Shown: positions 45,207 through 56,188 of the stretch, one piece after another
Position numbering within the stretch: position 1 is the stretch's first letter
Layout: each line of letters opens with the position of its first letter
Assembly (NCBI GenBank): GCA_030682175.1
Contig: JAUXOM010000134.1
Location: 1 to 64,000, forward strand
Source: Rhodocyclaceae bacterium
GTDB taxonomy: Bacteria; Pseudomonadota; Gammaproteobacteria; Burkholderiales; Rhodocyclaceae
DNA: 64,000 bases
Direction: 5' to 3'
Notes under the pieces: model-generated
Seen by the model: the letters and a program-made list of their open reading frames with translations, nothing else
What the model was told of the DNA's origin: nothing
The model's database searches: none
Translations under genes and position numbers: made by a program

Positions 45207-47657
45207 TCAGCGCTTCAGCTTGGCAAACGCGGCCGCCATTGTCCCTGTCGGCTCGGGTTGGCGCTGCGCGGAGCGCGACGCTCCGGCTGACGCCGTCCCC
45301 GATTTACGCGACGCGGCGGCTGGCGCCGTCCCGCCAGCGCCGACTTTTGGCGCGATGGTAGGACGTCCCATTTCCCCGCCAGCGCCGACTTTTGGCGCGT
45401 TGGTGGGACGTCCCATTTTCGCGCCAGCGCCGACTTGTGTATCTCGCTCAGCAGGCTTGCGCACTGCATCGTCAGTCAGGCGCATGGTGAGCGCGATGCG
45501 CTTGCGGGGCAGATCGACTTCCAGCACCTTCACCTTCACCACGTCACCAGCTTTGACGACAGTATGCGGGTCTTTGACGAAGGTATTGGCGAGCGCCGAG
45601 ATATGCACCAGGCCGTCCTGATGCACGCCGATGTCGACAAAGGCGCCAAAGTTGGTGACGTTGGTGATCACGCCTTCGAGCTGCATGCCCGGCTCAAGGT
45701 CCTTGAGCGTCTCGACGCCGTCGCGGAATGAGGCTGCCTTGAATTCCGGGCGCGGGTCGCGGCCGGGTTTTTCGAGTTCCTTGAGAATGTCCCGCACAGT
45801 GGGCAGACCGAAGCGCTCATCGGTGTATTTTCCGGCATCCAGGGCGCGCACCGCGCGGCCGTCGCCAATCAGTTCCTGCACGCCTTTTTTGATGTCTTTG
45901 ATGATGCGTTCCACCACCGGGTAAGCCTCCGGGTGCACGGCCGAGGTGTCGAGCGGATTTTCCCCGCCATTGACGCGCAGGAACCCGGCAGCCAGTTCGA
46001 AGGTCTTGTCGCCGAGGCGCGGCACTTTCTTCAACTCGGCACGCGAAGTAAAGGCGCCATTGCTGTCCCGGTGGCTGACGATATTGGCAGCGAGCGTGCC
46101 GTTGAGGCCGGAGATGCGCGCCAGGAGCGCCACCGAGGCGGTATTGACATCGACACCGACAGAATTCACGCAGTCCTCCACCACGGCATCGAGGCTCTTC
46201 GCCAGCTTGCTCTGATTGACATCGTGCTGATATTGGCCGACGCCGATGCTCTTGGGATCGATCTTGACCAGTTCCGCCAGCGGGTCTTGCAGGCGGCGGG
46301 CAATTGAGACGGCGCCGCGCAGGGTGACATCAAGATCGGGGAATTCGCGGGCGGCCAGCTCGGAAGCGGAATACACCGATGCGCCGGCCTCCGACACGAC
46401 GATCTTGGTCAGCTTGAGTTCAGGGTGGCGTTTCATCAGCTCACCCGCCAGCTTGTCGGTTTCACGACTGGCCGTGCCGTTGCCGATGGCGACCAGTGCC
46501 GCGCCATGCTTTTGCGCCATGCGCTGTAGCGCATGCAGGCTGCCTTCCCAATCGCGGCGCGGTTCGTGCGGGTAGAGCGTGGCGGTTTCCAGCAGCTTGC
46601 CGGTGGCATCGACGACGGCGGCCTTGACGCCGGTGCGGATGCCAGGATCGAGGCCGATCACCGTCTTCGGACCGGCCGGCGCGGCGAGCAGCAGATCGTG
46701 CAGGTTGCGCGCAAAAACGCGGATCGCCTCGGCCTCGGCGCGTTCGCGCAATGCCCCCATCAGCTCGGTTTCGAGATGCAGCGAGAGCTTGACCAGCCAG
46801 GCCCAGCGCGCGGTTTCCGCCAGCCACGGGTCTGCCGCCCGGCCCTGCTCGCGGATGCCGACATGACCCGCGACCATGGCGATGCACGGCGAAGGCTCGG
46901 GCGGATCACGCAGCTCGGCCTCGGTCTTGAGCGATACACGCAAAACGTCCTCGTTGCGACCGCGAAACATGGCCAGCGCGCGATGCGAAGGCACCGACTT
47001 GAGCGGCTCGCGGAAATCGAACCAGTCGCGAAATTTCGCGCCTTCCTGCTCTTTCCCGGCGACGACGCTGGACACGATCAGCGCATGTTCGTTGAGATGG
47101 TTGCGCAGCTTTTCCAGCAACGCGGCATCCTCGGCAAAACGCTCCATCAGTATCTGCCGCGCACCTTCGAGCGCGGCCTTCACGTCGGGAACGTGCTTCT
47201 CGGGAGGCTCTTTTTCCAGATTCACATAGCGTGCCGCTGCGGTTTCGGGGTGCAGGGTCGGGTCATTGAACAAGGCATCGGCCAGCGGCTCCAGCCCGGC
47301 CTCGCGGGCGATCTGCGCCTTGGTGCGGCGTTTCTGCTTGTAGGGCAGATAAAGGTCTTCGAGGCGCTGCTTGGTCTCGGCATTCTCGATGGCGCCCTGC
47401 AGTTCGGGAGTGAGCTTGCCCTGCTCCGCGATGCTGGCCAGCACCGTGGCACGGCGCTCTTCGAGCTCGCGCAGATAGCCGAGCCGTTCTTCCAGCGTGC
47501 GCAACTGCGTGTCATCGAGGTTGTCGGTCACCTCCTTGCGGTAGCGGGCGATGAACGGTACGGTCGCGCCCTCGTCGAGCAACTGCACGGCGGCGATGAC
47601 CTGGGCGGGGCGAACGCCGATTTCCGCAGCGATGCGGTCTGGAATGGATGGCAGCAT
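45207..47657 (-). CDS. tex: Tex-type S1 RNA-binding transcription accessory protein, repeat-extended tail
   Basis: An 816-residue nucleic-acid-binding protein. It has the Tex N-terminal domain ('[21 protein letters not shown]'), a YqgF-like nuclease fold ('[25 protein letters not shown]'), helix-hairpin-helix motifs ('[16 protein letters not shown]') and a C-terminal S1 domain ('[31 protein letters not shown]'). The last 75 or so residues are unusual. A 15-residue unit is repeated ('[15 protein letters not shown]', '[15 protein letters not shown]', then '[12 protein letters not shown]'), built from dispersed repeat copies at 45325-45438. It starts 3 nt after slyX. The domain part is normal, so the tail is an added, probably disordered extension. 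Confidence 0.95.
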   Translation of the reverse strand: MLPSIPDRIAAEIGVRPAQVIAAVQLLDEGATVPFIARYRKEVTDNLDDTQLRTLEERLGYLRELEERRATVLASIAEQGKLTPELQGAIENAETKQRLEDLYLPYKQKRRTKAQIAREAGLEPLADALFNDPTLHPETAAARYVNLEKEPPEKHVPDVKAALEGARQILMERFAEDAALLEKLRNHLNEHALIVSSVVAGKEQEGAKFRDWFDFREPLKSVPSHRALAMFRGRNEDVLRVSLKTEAELRDPPEPSPCIAMVAGHVGIREQGRAADPWLAETARWAWLVKLSLHLETELMGALRERAEAEAIRVFARNLHDLLLAAPAGPKTVIGLDPGIRTGVKAAVVDATGKLLETATLYPHEPRRDWEGSLHALQRMAQKHGAALVAIGNGTASRETDKLAGELMKRHPELKLTKIVVSEAGASVYSASELAAREFPDLDVTLRGAVSIARRLQDPLAELVKIDPKSIGVGQYQHDVNQSKLAKSLDAVVEDCVNSVGVDVNTASVALLARISGLNGTLAANIVSHRDSNGAFTSRAELKKVPRLGDKTFELAAGFLRVNGGENPLDTSAVHPEAYPVVERIIKDIKKGVQELIGDGRAVRALDAGKYTDERFGLPTVRDILKELEKPGRDPRPEFKAASFRDGVETLKDLEPGMQLEGVITNVTNFGAFVDIGVHQDGLVHISALANTFVKDPHTVVKAGDVVKVKVLEVDLPRKRIALTMRLTDDAVRKPAERDTQVGAGAKMGRPTNAPKVGAGGEMGRPTIAPKVGAGGTAPAAASRKSGTASAGASRSAQRQPEPTGTMAAAFAKLKR
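45299..45438 (-). repeat. three 45-bp tandem units built on the dispersed repeat, inside tex
   Basis: CGCCAGCGCCGACTT cores start at 45332, 45377 and 45422, a period of 45 bases (15 codons), separated by GGTAGGACGTCCCATTT-like linkers that contain the palindrome GGACGTCC. Read on the minus strand they encode VGAGG units. A CCGATTTACGCG stretch beside them (45299-45310) resembles sequence next to the copy at 24001. This is not CRISPR: the units are coding, adjoining and nearly identical throughout. Confidence 0.85.
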
Positions 47658-47659
47658 AT

Positions 47660-47863
47660 TCAGTAGTGAGGAGGAATTTCATCGAGCAGGTTGCGCTGCT
47701 CGGCCGGCTGGGATTGCAGCATCTGCTGGCGCAGCGCGCGCAACTCGTGCTGCAACTGGTCGATCTGCGCCTGCTGGCGATAAACGGTGTGATTCAGCGT
47801 TTCGAGCAGGTCTTCGGCAAAGGCCAGCTTGACTTCGAGTTCGGTGATGCGCTCTTCCATCAT
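47660..47863 (-). CDS. slyX: SlyX family protein
   Basis: A 67-residue coiled-coil protein. '[42 protein letters not shown]' has the heptad pattern, and the C-terminus 'EIPPHY' is the SlyX hallmark. Function is not established. Its start overlaps the ylqF stop (ATGA), and tex begins 2 nt after it, so the three form one unit. Confidence 0.92.
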   Translation of the reverse strand: MMEERITELEVKLAFAEDLLETLNHTVYRQQAQIDQLQHELRALRQQMLQSQPAEQRNLLDEIPPHY

Positions 47864-48777
47864 TCGTCGGCCAAAGTCGGCGCTGGCAGGACGAAGTGCC
47901 CCGAAGCGGGTACGGCGGCAGCGAGCATCGCCGCGCGTGATGCGGGCGTTTCGAGGCTGATGCGCCCCAATGCGCCGCTGCGGTAGTCGGTGAGCAGGAT
48001 CATCGCCGCCTTTTCCAGGACGAGTTCGCCGCCCCGGCCCTTGATGATGCAGCCGCGTTTTCTGGCGACGGTTTCGACGACAGCGACGGCATCCATCGCC
48101 GCGACATCCATTTTGTAACGCGCGGCGAGGAGCGACGGATAACGGGACAACAAAATACCGGCAAGGAAAATGGCGACGTCGGCATCGATCACCGCGTTGC
48201 GGCCGATGGCGTGGCTGGCGGCGAGCATGTAGCCATCTTCATCGTGTTCGATTTTCGGCCACATCAGACCCGGTGTGTCGATGATGGTCTGCCGCAATGA
48301 AAGGTCGAAACTCTGCTGGCTCTTGGTGACAGCCGGCTCGTCGCCGACCGCCGCGATGCGGCGCTTCAGCAGCGCGTTCATGAAGGTCGATTTGCCGACG
48401 TTGGGGATACCCATGATCATCATGCGCAGCGGCTTCACATTGTCGTCGCGGTGCGGCGCCAGTTGCTGGCAGAGGGCCGGCACTTTCGCGGCGTCGCCCG
48501 GCTTCTTGCATGATATGGCCACCGCCTTTACGCCCGGCTGGCGACTGTAGTGGTCGAGCCAGGCCTGCGTGACGACGGGATCGGCAAGGTCGGCCTTGTT
48601 CAGCAGTTTGAGACAGGGCCGCTGGCGTGCCAGACGCAGTTCGCGGATCATCGGATTGCTGCTCGCCTCGGGCAGGCGGGCATCGAGCACTTCGATCACC
48701 ACGTCAGTGCGCGCCATGGTCTCGGCAGCTTTTCTGCGCGCCGAGGTCATGTGGCCGGGAAACCACTGGATGGACAT
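47860..48777 (-). CDS. ylqF: YlqF/RbgA-type ribosome-biogenesis GTPase with a repeat-derived C-terminus
   Basis: A circularly permuted GTPase that acts in late 50S assembly, 305 residues. The opening 'IQWFPGHMTSARRKA' is the family signature. G4 'LLNKADL' comes before G1 'GIPNVGKSTFMNALL' and G3 'DTPGLMWP', which shows the permutation. The C-terminal domain follows. The last 19 or so residues ('[17 protein letters not shown]') are encoded by a medium-form dispersed repeat at 47873-47918, so the natural stop may have been replaced. Co-transcribed with slyX and tex. Confidence 0.94.
   Translation of the reverse strand: MSIQWFPGHMTSARRKAAETMARTDVVIEVLDARLPEASSNPMIRELRLARQRPCLKLLNKADLADPVVTQAWLDHYSRQPGVKAVAISCKKPGDAAKVPALCQQLAPHRDDNVKPLRMMIMGIPNVGKSTFMNALLKRRIAAVGDEPAVTKSQQSFDLSLRQTIIDTPGLMWPKIEHDEDGYMLAASHAIGRNAVIDADVAIFLAGILLSRYPSLLAARYKMDVAAMDAVAVVETVARKRGCIIKGRGGELVLEKAAMILLTDYRSGALGRISLETPASRAAMLAAAVPASGHFVLPAPTLADE
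47873..47918 (+). repeat. dispersed repeat, medium form, at the 3' end of ylqF
   Basis: AAAGTCGGCG + CTGGCAGGACGAAGTGCCCC + GAAGCGGGTACGGCGG. It lacks the 24-base module but has the 21-base one, with its CCCG-AAG-CGGG hairpin. It is antisense to ylqF and supplies that gene's final codons. Confidence 0.82.
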
Positions 48778-48917
48778 TGGGAAGATTAAGCGTTGAACGG
48801 GCCGTGATTATAGGCGGCGCGGCGGCGTGATACGAATGCCGGCCTATCAACCCAAGAAAAGCCGGCTCTGACGATACGGCGTTCTTGTGGCGCAACGCGC
48901 CAACGAGACAAGCAGAT

Positions 48918-50120
48918 TTAGAGCAGGTGGGTCAAAGTCTTGCTGCGAAAGTGGCGCAGGATATCCGACAACCACTCGCCCACCCTGCCCGGCCATGAAT
49001 CATGCTTTTTCAGTGCTACCGCACAAGTTGCCGGATCACCAACCACGCGGTTGCGCCCACCATGCTTGGCCTGATACAGGGCCCGGTCGGCAGCCGCCAC
49101 CAGCATTTCAGCCTGGGCCGGGATCGCGTCGGTTGCTGTATCGGGCGGCAGCATGGCGAGGCCGATCGAGATGGTGACGGGCACTTCTGTTGCTGATTGA
49201 GACTGAAATGGCCTGGCCGCCACGGCCGTACGGATGCGCTCGGCAATTTCCAGCGCATTCTGGGTATGGGTTTGTGGCAGGAGCACGATGAACTCTTCAC
49301 CGCCGTAGCGGGCAATCGTATCGCCCGCCCGCAGTTGCGACTGGATGACGCCGGCCACGCCACGCAGCACCTCATCACCGCTTTGGTGGCCGTGCGTATC
49401 GTTGATGCGCTTGAATTTGTCGATATCGAGGAACATGCAGGCGAGCGGCTGGCGGTGACGCCGCACCTGGCCGATTTCAACCAGACAACGATGCTCGAAG
49501 TAACGGCGATTTTCCACGCCGGTCAGGCTGTCGGTCAGGCCTGCCCGTTTCAGGCGCTCCTGAGTCAGTGCGCTTTCCAGACAGAGGGCCACCACTGCCG
49601 CCAGGCGATCCAGAAAATCGGTGCCGGCTTCCGCACCATAGCGTTCTGCCACCGAACTACCCAGATGCAGGCTGCCGATCAGTTCCCCCTGACGCATCAG
49701 TGGCAGCAGGGCGACCGAAGCGATGGCATCGACGGGCGCCGCGAACAACGGCCCGTGCAGTTCCGGATCAAATGCGCACAGATAGGTGGAACATTGATTT
49801 TGGTACAGCGGTTCCAGCAACTCGGCCGACTGGAGCAGCAACAAGCCGTCAAGCGACTCGCTGCCCAGATCGGCGTCGAGAATACGGGTTGCCTCGTATT
49901 CCATGTCGATCAGGGCCAAACTGACGAATTCGATACCGAAGGCTGTCTTGTAATCGGTCAGCAAAGACTGCAACAGTTCGGCCAGCGACCGGGCGCCGAT
50001 CAAACGCCGCTCGAGCTGGTCAAAGCGGCGCATCTTGGTTTCGTTCTGCCGCGCCTCATGCAGCAGGCCTTCCAGTTGCTGCCGGAGGGAGAGGTTTTCA
50101 AAATGCAGGCCGCGTACCAT
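48918..50120 (-). CDS. diguanylate cyclase with N-terminal GAF/DUF484-like sensor
   Basis: A 400-residue soluble c-di-GMP synthase. The N-terminal 40 residues are coiled coil. A GAF-type domain (about 50-200) has DUF484-like phrases 'FVSLALIDMEYEATRIL' and 'ALLPLMRQGELIGSLHLGS'. The C-terminal GGDEF domain has 'DIDKFKRINDTHGHQSGDEVL' and the active site 'RYGGEEF'. An RxxD inhibitory site (RAGD) precedes it. No membrane segment is present. ATG 50120 gives a natural N-terminus; a GTG at 50141 is the alternative. It stands alone between ylqF and the nuo operon, in the same direction. Confidence 0.92.
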   Translation of the reverse strand: MVRGLHFENLSLRQQLEGLLHEARQNETKMRRFDQLERRLIGARSLAELLQSLLTDYKTAFGIEFVSLALIDMEYEATRILDADLGSESLDGLLLLQSAELLEPLYQNQCSTYLCAFDPELHGPLFAAPVDAIASVALLPLMRQGELIGSLHLGSSVAERYGAEAGTDFLDRLAAVVALCLESALTQERLKRAGLTDSLTGVENRRYFEHRCLVEIGQVRRHRQPLACMFLDIDKFKRINDTHGHQSGDEVLRGVAGVIQSQLRAGDTIARYGGEEFIVLLPQTHTQNALEIAERIRTAVAARPFQSQSATEVPVTISIGLAMLPPDTATDAIPAQAEMLVAAADRALYQAKHGGRNRVVGDPATCAVALKKHDSWPGRVGEWLSDILRHFRSKTLTHLL

Positions 50121-50217
50121 GGTCAGCTTAACGGCCGGCACCGCGACAACTTGAGTGGTGCTGCAGGCCTTTGCCCGTTCGCGCCATGAACTGGGCGCGA
50201 GGCGCCAGCCGGGTTGT

Positions 50218-51693
50218 TTATAGCGAGCGAAGCAGCGCGTAGGTGCACAACGACATCAGCGTGTTCGGAAACAGGCCGAACAGGGCAATGGCAATACCAT
50301 TGAGCGAGAGCAGGAAGCGCATGTCGAGATTGGCGACAATCGGCGCGGTGTCAACCGGCGCATCGAAATACATCAGCTTGATCACGCGCAGATAATAGAA
50401 AGCACCAATCAGCGAGAACATCACGGCAAAGACGGCAATCGCGACATAGCCGGCATCGACCGCGGCGATCAGCACCGAGAATTTCGCGAAGAAGCCGACG
50501 AAGAAAGGCACCCCGGCCATCGAGAGCATGGTGACCATCATCACGGCGGCAAACCAGGGACTGCGCTGGTTCAGGCCCTTGAAATCCTCCAGATGCTCGG
50601 CTTCGTAGCCGGCGCGCGACAGCAGCAGGACCATGCCGAAGGAAGCCAGCGACATGATCACGTAGGCCACGGCGTAATACATTGCCGAACTGTAGGCATT
50701 CAAAGCGTAGTGACGGTCGGGGCCGACCACGCCACTCATCAGCGCGAGCAGCATGAAACCCATGTGGGCGATGGCCGAATAGGCCAGCATGCGCTTGATG
50801 TTGGTCTGGGCAATCGCCGCCAGGTTGCCGAGCGCGATGGAAAGCACCGCCATGATCATCAACATCGACTGCCAGTGCTCGGCCAGTTCGAACAGGCCGT
50901 ACACCAGCAGGCGCATGGCCATGGCGAAGGCGGCCAGCTTGGGGGCGGAAGCGATCAGCAGCGTGATCGGCGTCGGTGCGCCATGATAGACGTCGGGCAC
51001 CCACATGTGGAAAGGCACGGCACCCAACTTGAAGGCGATGCCAGAGACGACGAAAACCAGGCCAAAGACCAGCACGGTCTTGTTGGCAACCCCGAGATTC
51101 AGCGCCTGCGCGACGCCGCCGATTTCGAGCGTGCCCGTCGCGCCATACACCATCGACATGCCATAGAGCAGCAGGCCGGAAGCCAGCGAACCCAGGATGA
51201 AATATTTCATCGCCGCCTCGGTGGCACGCGAGCTGTTACGGTCGATGGCCACCAATGCGTAGAGGGACAGCGACATTATTTCCAGGCCAAGGTAGAGGGT
51301 CAGGAAATGCGACGCCGAAATCATCACCATCATGCCGAGCGTGGCAAACAGCACCAGGAGGTAGTACTCCCCCTTGTCCAGCTGGCGCGCCACCAGATAA
51401 CCCCGGCTATAGACCACCACAAAGATTACCGACAGATAAACCATCAACTTGAGGAAGTCGGCGAGCAGATCGTCGACGAACATGTTGTTGAAGGTCAACA
51501 CGACCTGGCCATCCATGGTCAGGTAGGTGATGAGCGCGCAGCCGATCAGGGTAATGATGGTCAGGGCAGGTGTGATCCAGCGCTGCGAGCGACCGAGCAA
51601 GACGTCCACCAGCAGGATGACGCAAGCCATCGCCAACAGGAAAATCTCCGGTGCGGCCGGGTAGAAATCGGGCATTACAAAATTCTTGAACAT
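50218..51693 (-). CDS. nuoN: NADH-quinone oxidoreductase subunit N
   Basis: A proton-pumping membrane subunit of complex I, 491 residues with about fourteen membrane segments. The antiporter-like core includes '[21 protein letters not shown]', '[37 protein letters not shown]' and '[18 protein letters not shown]', with the key lysines. It is the last gene of the nuo operon, 19 nt after nuoM. Confidence 0.97.
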   Translation of the reverse strand: MFKNFVMPDFYPAAPEIFLLAMACVILLVDVLLGRSQRWITPALTIITLIGCALITYLTMDGQVVLTFNNMFVDDLLADFLKLMVYLSVIFVVVYSRGYLVARQLDKGEYYLLVLFATLGMMVMISASHFLTLYLGLEIMSLSLYALVAIDRNSSRATEAAMKYFILGSLASGLLLYGMSMVYGATGTLEIGGVAQALNLGVANKTVLVFGLVFVVSGIAFKLGAVPFHMWVPDVYHGAPTPITLLIASAPKLAAFAMAMRLLVYGLFELAEHWQSMLMIMAVLSIALGNLAAIAQTNIKRMLAYSAIAHMGFMLLALMSGVVGPDRHYALNAYSSAMYYAVAYVIMSLASFGMVLLLSRAGYEAEHLEDFKGLNQRSPWFAAVMMVTMLSMAGVPFFVGFFAKFSVLIAAVDAGYVAIAVFAVMFSLIGAFYYLRVIKLMYFDAPVDTAPIVANLDMRFLLSLNGIAIALFGLFPNTLMSLCTYALLRSL

Positions 51694-51712
51694 CGCTTCT
51701 CTCGTCTCGCGG

Positions 51713-53185
51713 TTACAGCTTGCTCACGGCGACATGCTTGAGCAGGTTGTCCACCGAGGCATGCATCACTTCAGTGAATGGATAGGGATAGATACCCATG
51801 GCCAGCACGCAGAACGCCAGCAGTGCAAGGAACAGGAATTCCCGGCTGTTGATGTCGGCAAGTTCCGCCACGTGACTGTTGGCCACTTCGCCGAAGATCA
51901 CGCGCTTGTACATCCACAGGGTGTAGGCGGCACCCAGGATCAATGTCGTCGCCGCCGCAAAGCCGACCCAGAAGTTGAACTTGATGGCACCCAGAATCAC
52001 CATGAACTCGCCGACGAAACCGGAGGTGGCAGGCAAACCGGCATTGGCCATGGCAAACAGCATGAAGAAGGCGGCGAACTTCGGCATGGTATTCACCACC
52101 CCGCCGTAGTCGGCGATGTTGCGTGAGTGCATGCGGTCGTACATGACCCCGACGCAAAGGAACATCGCGGCCGAGATGAAGCCGTGGGAAATCATCTGCA
52201 CCAGGGCGCCCTCGACGCCGATCTGGTTGAAGATGAAGAAACCCAGGGTGACGAAACCCATGTGCGAGATCGAAGAATAGGCGATCAGCTTCTTCATGTC
52301 GGTCTGCACCAGCGCGACAAAGCCGATATAGATGACGGCAATCAACGACAGCGCAATCATCATTGGCGCCAGATAGTGGCTGGCATCCGGCGCGATGGGC
52401 AGCGAGAACCGCAGGAAGCCATAGGCACCGAGCTTCAGCATGATTGCCGCCAGCACCACCGAACCACCGGTCGGCGCCTCGACGTGGGCGTCCGGCAACC
52501 AGGTATGCACCGGCCACATCGGCACCTTGACGGCAAAGGCCACCAGGAAGGCGAGGAAGATCAGGATCTGCGGCGTCATGTCGATGCGCAACTGGTGCCA
52601 CTCAAGCAGGTTGAAACTACCGCCCGATGAGAGGAACAGATAGATCAGCGCGATCAGCATCAGCAAAGAGCCAAGCAGCGTGTAGAGGAAGAACTTGAAG
52701 GCCGCATAGACGCGGTTATGGCCGCCCCAGACACCGATGATGATGTACATCGGGATCAGCGAAGCCTCGAAGAAGACGTAGAACAACACCGCATCGAGCG
52801 CGCTGAAAATGCCGTTCATCAAGCCCGACATGATGAGGAAGGCGCCCAGGTACTGCGCGACCTTGTCCTCGATCACCTGCCAGCCGGCAATCACGACGAT
52901 GATGGTGATGAAGCTGTTGAGCAGGAGGAACAACATCGAGATGCCGTCAACGCCCAGCAGGTATTCGATGTTGAAGCGCGGAATCCAGGCACGTTGTTCG
53001 ACGAACTGCATGCCGGCCTCGGACATGTCGAAGCCGAGATACAGCGGCACGGTGACGATAAATCCGGCCAGCGCCACCCCAAGAGCCGTCCAGCGTGCCA
53101 GATTCTTGTTGGAACCGGCGGCGAATACCATGAGCGCGCCCATGATGGGCACCCAGATAGCAAGACTAAGTAGATACGAACTCAT
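51713..53185 (-). CDS. nuoM: NADH-quinone oxidoreductase subunit M
   Basis: A second antiporter-like proton channel of complex I, 490 residues. Key stretches are '[18 protein letters not shown]' with the conserved Glu, '[41 protein letters not shown]' and '[17 protein letters not shown]'. ATG 53185 gives '[14 protein letters not shown]'; a TTG five codons upstream is less likely. It sits between nuoL and nuoN. Confidence 0.97.
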   Translation of the reverse strand: MSSYLLSLAIWVPIMGALMVFAAGSNKNLARWTALGVALAGFIVTVPLYLGFDMSEAGMQFVEQRAWIPRFNIEYLLGVDGISMLFLLLNSFITIIVVIAGWQVIEDKVAQYLGAFLIMSGLMNGIFSALDAVLFYVFFEASLIPMYIIIGVWGGHNRVYAAFKFFLYTLLGSLLMLIALIYLFLSSGGSFNLLEWHQLRIDMTPQILIFLAFLVAFAVKVPMWPVHTWLPDAHVEAPTGGSVVLAAIMLKLGAYGFLRFSLPIAPDASHYLAPMMIALSLIAVIYIGFVALVQTDMKKLIAYSSISHMGFVTLGFFIFNQIGVEGALVQMISHGFISAAMFLCVGVMYDRMHSRNIADYGGVVNTMPKFAAFFMLFAMANAGLPATSGFVGEFMVILGAIKFNFWVGFAAATTLILGAAYTLWMYKRVIFGEVANSHVAELADINSREFLFLALLAFCVLAMGIYPYPFTEVMHASVDNLLKHVAVSKL

Positions 53186-53208
53186 CTGCACAGTGTCCAA
53201 TTATCTCG

Positions 53209-55215
53209 TCAGGCTCGATTCAGCCACAAGGTCAGCAGCACGAAGACGCCGATGATCATGGAGAACGCATATTGATAGATGTGGCCGGACTGGATCAGGC
53301 GCACGACACTGGAGAACCACCCAACCAGGCGCGCCGTACCATTCACCGCCACGCCATCGATCAGCATCTGATCGCCAGCCTTCCACAGGCCGCGGCCCAG
53401 ACCACGGGCGCCACCGGCGAAGAACCAATCGTTGAATTTGTCGAAGCCATATTTTTCTTCGAGGATGGTTGCCAGCACGCCCGACTTGCGCTTGATGACC
53501 GCCGGCAGATCGGGACGCTTGATGTAGAGGAACCAGGCCGTCACCGCACCAGCGAGCGCAAGCCAGAACGGCAGCGTCACCACGCCGTGCGCCAGCATGC
53601 CGAACACGCCGGTGAATGCTGCCTGCAGTTGCGCCATGCCGGCGTGCGTAGCGGAAATGTAGATTGCGTCGCCAAACCAGCTGCCGTAGAGGAAGGAACC
53701 GATCAGCCACCCGGAAGCAATCGCCGGGATCGACAGCAGGATCAGCGGCACGGTGACGACCTTGGGCGATTCGTGGGGGACATGCACGCCATGGTGACCA
53801 TGCCCGTGATGGGCGTCATGCGCCTGCTCACGAAAACGCTCTTTGCCGTGGAAAGTGAAGAAAATGAGCCGGAAGGAATACAGACCGCCGATAAACACCG
53901 CCGCCAGCGCGCAGACATAGGCGAAGGTAGCGCCGGGGATCTGCGATGCCTGCACCGCCATGATGATCGAATCCTTGGAGAAGAAACCGGCGAAAGGCGG
54001 CAGGCCGGCGTTGGCGATGGCACCGATGAGCATCGTCGCGTAGGTGATCGGCAGATACTTGCGCAACCCCCCCATCTTGCGCATGTCCTGCTCGTGGTGC
54101 ATGGCAATGATCACCGAGCCCGCACCGAGGAACAGCACCGCCTTGAAGAAGGCGTGCGTCATCAGGTGGAAGATGGCGACCGAATAGGCCGAGGCGCCGA
54201 GCGCCATGGTCATGTAGCCGAGCTGCGAGAGCGTCGAATAGGCGACCACGCGCTTGATGTCGGTCTGCACGATGGCGATCAGCGCCATGAACAGCGTGGT
54301 AATCGCGCCGATGACGATGACGAAGGACAATGCGGTGTCGGATAGCTCGAACAGCGGCGACATGCGCGCGACCATGAAGATGCCGGCCGTGACCATGGTC
54401 GCGGCGTGGATCAGCGCGGAGATCGGCGTCGGGCCTTCCATCGAATCAGGCAGCCAGACATGCAGCGGAAACTGCGCCGACTTGCCCATCGCGCCGATGA
54501 ACAGACCGATACAGATGGCGGTGATCAGCGGCCAGCCGGTGACGCTTTCCGTAATGGTCGCGAGTTCCTTGGACATGCCGAAGACGGTGGCGTAGTCAAG
54601 GCTGCCGGCATAGGCGGCGATCAGGCCGATACCCAGCAGAAAACCGAAATCGCCGACGCGGTTAACCAGAAATGCCTTGAGGTTGGCGTAGATCGCCGTC
54701 GGCCGGTTCGACCAGAAGCCGATCAGCAGGTAAGACACCAGGCCGACCGCCTCCCAGCCGAAGAAGAGCTGGACGAAGTTGTTGCTCATGACGAGCATCA
54801 GCATCGAAAAGGTGAACAGCGAGATGTAGGCGAAGAAGCGCTGGTAGCTGTTGGTCCCGGCAAGGCTGCCGGCCGGCCAGTTGTCTTCATCGTGGGCCAT
54901 GTAGCCAATGGTGTAGATGTGCACCATCAGCGAAACGAAGGTGACGACAACCATCATTACGACCGTCAGCTGATCGATCAGGAAGCCGATCTTGAGGCTG
55001 AGGCCGCCCGATTCGAGCCAGGTGTATAGATCACCATTGAAGGTATTGCCGGCCATGACATCCTGCAAAATGACCAACGAAGCCAGAAAGGAAATGGTGA
55101 CGCCGAGGATGGTGACGACATGCGCGCCGACGCGGCCGATGGCCCGGCCGAAAAATCCGGCGATGATGGCGCCCAGCAGGGGGGCAAACGGAACAATGAG
55201 ATAGAGCATTTTCAT
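53209..55215 (-). CDS. nuoL: NADH-quinone oxidoreductase subunit L
   Basis: The largest membrane subunit of complex I, 668 residues, at the far end of the pump arm. 'QLFFGWEAVGLVSYLLIGFW' carries the key Glu. 'AQFPLHVWLPDSMEGPTPISALIHAATMVTAGIFMVARM' and 'DIKRVVAYSTLSQLGYM' hold the pump lysines. The C-terminal extension includes the long lateral helix ending in membrane segments. A His-rich cytoplasmic loop ('HDAHHGHGHHGVHVPH') is present, as in many NuoL proteins. Confidence 0.98.
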   Translation of the reverse strand: MKMLYLIVPFAPLLGAIIAGFFGRAIGRVGAHVVTILGVTISFLASLVILQDVMAGNTFNGDLYTWLESGGLSLKIGFLIDQLTVVMMVVVTFVSLMVHIYTIGYMAHDEDNWPAGSLAGTNSYQRFFAYISLFTFSMLMLVMSNNFVQLFFGWEAVGLVSYLLIGFWSNRPTAIYANLKAFLVNRVGDFGFLLGIGLIAAYAGSLDYATVFGMSKELATITESVTGWPLITAICIGLFIGAMGKSAQFPLHVWLPDSMEGPTPISALIHAATMVTAGIFMVARMSPLFELSDTALSFVIVIGAITTLFMALIAIVQTDIKRVVAYSTLSQLGYMTMALGASAYSVAIFHLMTHAFFKAVLFLGAGSVIIAMHHEQDMRKMGGLRKYLPITYATMLIGAIANAGLPPFAGFFSKDSIIMAVQASQIPGATFAYVCALAAVFIGGLYSFRLIFFTFHGKERFREQAHDAHHGHGHHGVHVPHESPKVVTVPLILLSIPAIASGWLIGSFLYGSWFGDAIYISATHAGMAQLQAAFTGVFGMLAHGVVTLPFWLALAGAVTAWFLYIKRPDLPAVIKRKSGVLATILEEKYGFDKFNDWFFAGGARGLGRGLWKAGDQMLIDGVAVNGTARLVGWFSSVVRLIQSGHIYQYAFSMIIGVFVLLTLWLNRA

Positions 55216-55224
55216 GTCGGCGCC

Positions 55225-55530
55225 TTATCCCTTAAGACTGTCGATATCATCGACGTGAATGGTCGAGAGGTTACGGAACAGCGCCACAAGTATCGCCAGA
55301 CCAATCGCTGCCTCGGCTGCCGCCACTGCAAGTATGAAGAAGACGAACAATTGACCCGCGGCATCGTTGAGATAATGCGAGAAAGCAACGAAATTCATAT
55401 TCACCGACAGCAGCATCAACTCAATGGCCATCAGCAGGACAATGATGTTCTTGCGGTTGAGAAAAATACCGACGATGCTGATGGAGAACAGCAGCGCTGA
55501 AAGAATCAGATAGTGGGAGAGCGACAGCAT
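55225..55530 (-). CDS. nuoK: NADH-quinone oxidoreductase subunit K
   Basis: A 101-residue, three-helix membrane subunit of complex I. '[39 protein letters not shown]' contains the conserved glutamate of the proton path. '[20 protein letters not shown]' has the second conserved acidic residue. It lies between nuoJ and nuoL with short gaps. Confidence 0.98.
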   Translation of the reverse strand: MLSLSHYLILSALLFSISIVGIFLNRKNIIVLLMAIELMLLSVNMNFVAFSHYLNDAAGQLFVFFILAVAAAEAAIGLAILVALFRNLSTIHVDDIDSLKG

Positions 55531-55533
55531 GAC

Positions 55534-56178
55534 TTATTGACCTCCCTGCTTTTCTGCAGGTGTCTCGGTAACGGACGGCTGCTCTTTTTCCGAAGCCATG
55601 CTGACCATGCGGATGCGATCCTCGCGCTTGACGGCAACCTGCTCATGAGGCTGTTGATACTTGGTGTCCTTGCGGGCCCGCAAAGTCAGCATGACAGCAG
55701 CGATGATGCCAACGAGGAGCACCACCGAGGCCAGTTCAAACGGATAGTAATATTCGGAAATGAGCAGACGGGCAAGTTCCTTGGTGTTGCTGTAGTCGGC
55801 GGGCATGGCGTGCCCCGGCAGCGCATCGGCGCTGAAATAATTGCCGCCCAGCACCAGCGCCATCTGTACCGCAATCAGCAAGCCGATCACGGCCCCCAAT
55901 GGCAGGTAACTCCAGAAGCGGTGACGCAAGCGCGCTACATCGATGTCGAGCATCATCACGACAAACAGGAACAGCACCATCACGGCACCGACATACACCA
56001 TGAGCAGTACCAGGGCGAGGAACTCTGCCTGCAGGAGCAACCAGAGACTGCCGGCCGAGAAAAACGCCAGTACCAGAAATAGCACGGCATGCACGGGGTT
56101 CTTGGCCGTGATCACGCGCAGCGCTGCGAGCAGCAGCATCGCTGCAAGCACATAAAAGACGAAGGTCTTGAATTCCAT
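55534..56178 (-). CDS. nuoJ: NADH-quinone oxidoreductase subunit J
   Basis: A 214-residue membrane subunit with five helices, including 'NPVHAVLFLVLAFFSAGSLWLLLQAEFLALVLLMVYVGAVMVLFLFVVMMLD', the highly conserved pi-bulge helix region. The last 40 residues form a hydrophilic C-terminal tail rich in Gln, Glu and Pro. Its length and sequence vary in the family. Confidence 0.97.
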   Translation of the reverse strand: MEFKTFVFYVLAAMLLLAALRVITAKNPVHAVLFLVLAFFSAGSLWLLLQAEFLALVLLMVYVGAVMVLFLFVVMMLDIDVARLRHRFWSYLPLGAVIGLLIAVQMALVLGGNYFSADALPGHAMPADYSNTKELARLLISEYYYPFELASVVLLVGIIAAVMLTLRARKDTKYQQPHEQVAVKREDRIRMVSMASEKEQPSVTETPAEKQGGQ

Positions 56179-56188
56179 TGTCAGCGTG

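Noticed and set aside
45299-45438. CRISPR array
   Set aside because: There are only three units, the 'spacers' are nearly identical, the units are coding in tex, and no cas genes are present.
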